From the NCBI RefSeq assembly GCF_008704205.1, contig NZ_VXLC01000004.1, positions 744,001 through 808,000 on the forward strand: 64,000 bases of DNA, given 5' to 3'. The position numbers were made by a program, and so were the translations under genes. This stretch comes from Nocardia colli (lineage in GTDB: Bacteria; Actinomycetota; Actinomycetes; Mycobacteriales; Mycobacteriaceae). Below the pieces are notes generated by a model, which was not told where the DNA came from, did no database searches, and worked only from the letters and a program-made list of their open reading frames with translations. Of the stretch, positions 62,728 through 64,000 are shown piece by piece (position 1 is the first letter of the stretch; each line of letters begins with the position of its first letter).

Positions 62728-63588
62728 ATGGATTCGGACAACCGATTGGGCGTCTTTCTCCGGGCAAGGCGCGAGCTGGTTCGCCCGGAGGATTTCGGGA
62801 TGTCCGGCGGCGGCCAGCGCCGGGTGGCCGGGCTGCGCCGCGAGGAAGTCGCCATGCTCGCTGGAATGAGTGCCGACTATTACGTGCGGCTGGAGCAAGG
62901 ACGGGACAAGCATCCGTCCGAGCAGGTGGTGGCTGCGTTGGCGCGGGTGTTCGCGCTCGACGACGAGGGCGCCGCGCACCTGCGTGAGCTGGCCCGTCCG
63001 GTGGTGCGGCGGCGACGGGCGCCGCAGCGTCCCGAACGGGTGAGTCCAGGGTTGCTGGCCTTGATGCAGGCGTGGCAGGACACGCCCGCGCTGGTTCTCG
63101 GCCGGCACCTGGACGTGCTCGCCGCGAACCCGCTGGCGGTCGCGGTCAATGCCTGTTCGGTGCCGGGGATCAACCAGGTCAGGATGATGTTTCTCGATCC
63201 GGAGGCGCGAAACATCTACCCGGACTGGGCGATTCATGCCGCGGAGACGGTGGCGAGTCTGCGGGCGAGCGCGGGCGATCTCGACGATCCGCACCTGACC
63301 GAGCTGGTCGGCGAACTGTCCTTGAAGAGCGACGACTTCCGGCGGCTGTGGGCGCGGCACGACATCAGGGGGAAGACGGCGGGGCTCAAGCGCTTCGTCA
63401 ATCCGATGGTCGGTGAGTTGAAACTGTCGTACGAGACGTTCTCGGTGAACGGGGCGCCCGGGCAGCTGCTCATCGCTTACCACGCGGAACCTGGCTCCGA
63501 GTCCGAGCGTGCGTTGGCCTTGCTCGGCAGCATGGCCGCCACCGGGGATGCGGTGCCGCACGAATCACGTGCCGCGGTGCGCGACTAG
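62728..63588 (+). CDS. XRE-family regulator with MmyB-like ligand domain
   Basis: The 286-residue protein has the N-terminal HTH (GLRREEVAMLAGMSADYYVR) and the MmyB PAS-like C-terminal domain (about 105-275) as in the protein near 33 kb. TACGCT lies six bases before the ATG, so it is probably leaderless. It is divergent from the SDR and probably represses it, the usual arrangement in actinobacteria. Confidence 0.9.
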   Translation: MDSDNRLGVFLRARRELVRPEDFGMSGGGQRRVAGLRREEVAMLAGMSADYYVRLEQGRDKHPSEQVVAALARVFALDDEGAAHLRELARPVVRRRRAPQRPERVSPGLLALMQAWQDTPALVLGRHLDVLAANPLAVAVNACSVPGINQVRMMFLDPEARNIYPDWAIHAAETVASLRASAGDLDDPHLTELVGELSLKSDDFRRLWARHDIRGKTAGLKRFVNPMVGELKLSYETFSVNGAPGQLLIAYHAEPGSESERALALLGSMAATGDAVPHESRAAVRD

Positions 63589-63774
63589 CCGGTTCGATCA
63601 ACGGTCCGTTTCCTGGCGAGGGGGGTGGCGGCTGGCCATACTCGATCGAGGGCGTTGCTTCCCGGATAGCTCTGTGTCGTTCGCCGGTAACTCGATTCGC
63701 GGAGCGGCGGCGGGGCTACTCTCGGTATGCGGTCGGTGACGCGAATTCGATTGTGGCTGGAGCTGATTGGGGCG

Positions 63775-64000
63775 ATGGTGACCGGAGAATCGACGACGGC
63801 GGGTGAACTGCTGGCGGCGGCGCGTGCGTTCGCGCCGGAACTGGCGACGCGGCGGCAGGAGATCGATGCGGCGCGGCAACTGCCGCGCGACATCGTCGAG
63901 CGGCTGCGTGCCATGGGTATCTACGGGATGGGATTCAGTGCCGAGCTCGGCGGGCCGGGGCTGACCTCGCTGGAGCAGATGGAAGTCTTCGAGGCCCTGG
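63775..64000 (+). CDS. Acyl-CoA dehydrogenase-like protein (5' part, cut by window edge)
   Basis: Only about 75 residues are in the window. They read like the N-terminus of an ACAD or a related flavin monooxygenase: RQEIDAARQLPRDIVERLRA, then GIYGMGFSAELGGPGLTSLE. ATG 63775 is the likely start, with GGAG about 12 bases upstream. The gene runs off the right edge. Confidence 0.75.
   Translation, partial: MVTGESTTAGELLAAARAFAPELATRRQEIDAARQLPRDIVERLRAMGIYGMGFSAELGGPGLTSLEQMEVFEAL

Overview
The window is about 64 kb of high-GC actinobacterial chromosome. The gene content and order fit a mycolic-acid-group organism, most likely Nocardia or a close relative. The evidence is: a tmRNA with the tag ADSNQRDFALAA, which resembles the mycobacterial tag; prfB, an mscS-type gene, ftsE and ftsX in their mycobacterial order; several FadD and FadE enzymes; frequent GTG and TTG starts; and several genes that look leaderless. 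The genus is inferred from these features, not tested. No rRNA, tRNA, CRISPR array, prophage or insertion sequence was seen.

Layout. 1-2.5 kb: end of a serine hydrolase, a flavin monooxygenase and a divergent TetR regulator, with a perfect palindrome between them. 2.6-6.2 kb: a DUF6319-like protein facing a coupled three-gene operon (pyruvoyl arginine decarboxylase, GNAT-like protein, membrane diguanylate cyclase). 6.4-9.7 kb: galactokinase, a sodium/sugar symporter and a small membrane protein, ended by a strong terminator. 9.9-17.3 kb: an EF-G-binding-like zinc protein, two His-rich membrane proteins (one PepSY), two paralogous acyl-CoA synthetases, a 38-residue Cys-rich peptide and an ArsR-type regulator. 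17.3-22.5 kb: a secreted protein, a tiny membrane protein behind an RNA hairpin, an RHH/VOC/methyltransferase operon, and a MarR regulator divergent from an MFS exporter. 22.6-28.2 kb: two acyl-CoA dehydrogenases behind tandem palindromes, a GT39-like transferase, and a MerR/hydrolase pair.

28.3-32.3 kb holds the conserved block ftsX, ftsE, small membrane protein, mscS and prfB, all on the minus strand. 32.5-44.4 kb carries redox and phosphatase genes, hisN, recQ, phoA, a Tat metallophosphatase, smpB, an EamA transporter and ssrA. smpB normally follows ftsX in mycobacteria but lies about 13 kb away here, on the other strand and close to ssrA. 44.5-54.7 kb is more accessory: a Nudix enzyme, a PIG-L lipoprotein, methyltransferases, a TerD/DUF2510/HNH fusion, an amidase, an RraA-like protein, a PLP decarboxylase, a MarR regulator and a stand-alone TerD protein.

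54.7-57.9 kb is a tightly overlapped operon of a GT2 glycosyltransferase, an acyl-CoA-dehydrogenase-like flavoprotein, a PIG-L deacetylase and a NodS-like methyltransferase. It looks like a small dedicated pathway making an N-modified sugar product. 58-64 kb has a GlsB-like membrane protein, a PoxB-type enzyme, an orphan peptide-binding lipoprotein, an SDR divergent from an MmyB-type regulator, and the start of another acyl-CoA dehydrogenase.

The best candidates for undescribed systems are: the arginine decarboxylase/GNAT/GGDEF operon, the GT2/ACAD/PIG-L/methyltransferase operon, the Cys-rich peptide, the TerD-HNH fusion, and the hairpin that hides the ribosome binding site of a 39-residue membrane peptide.
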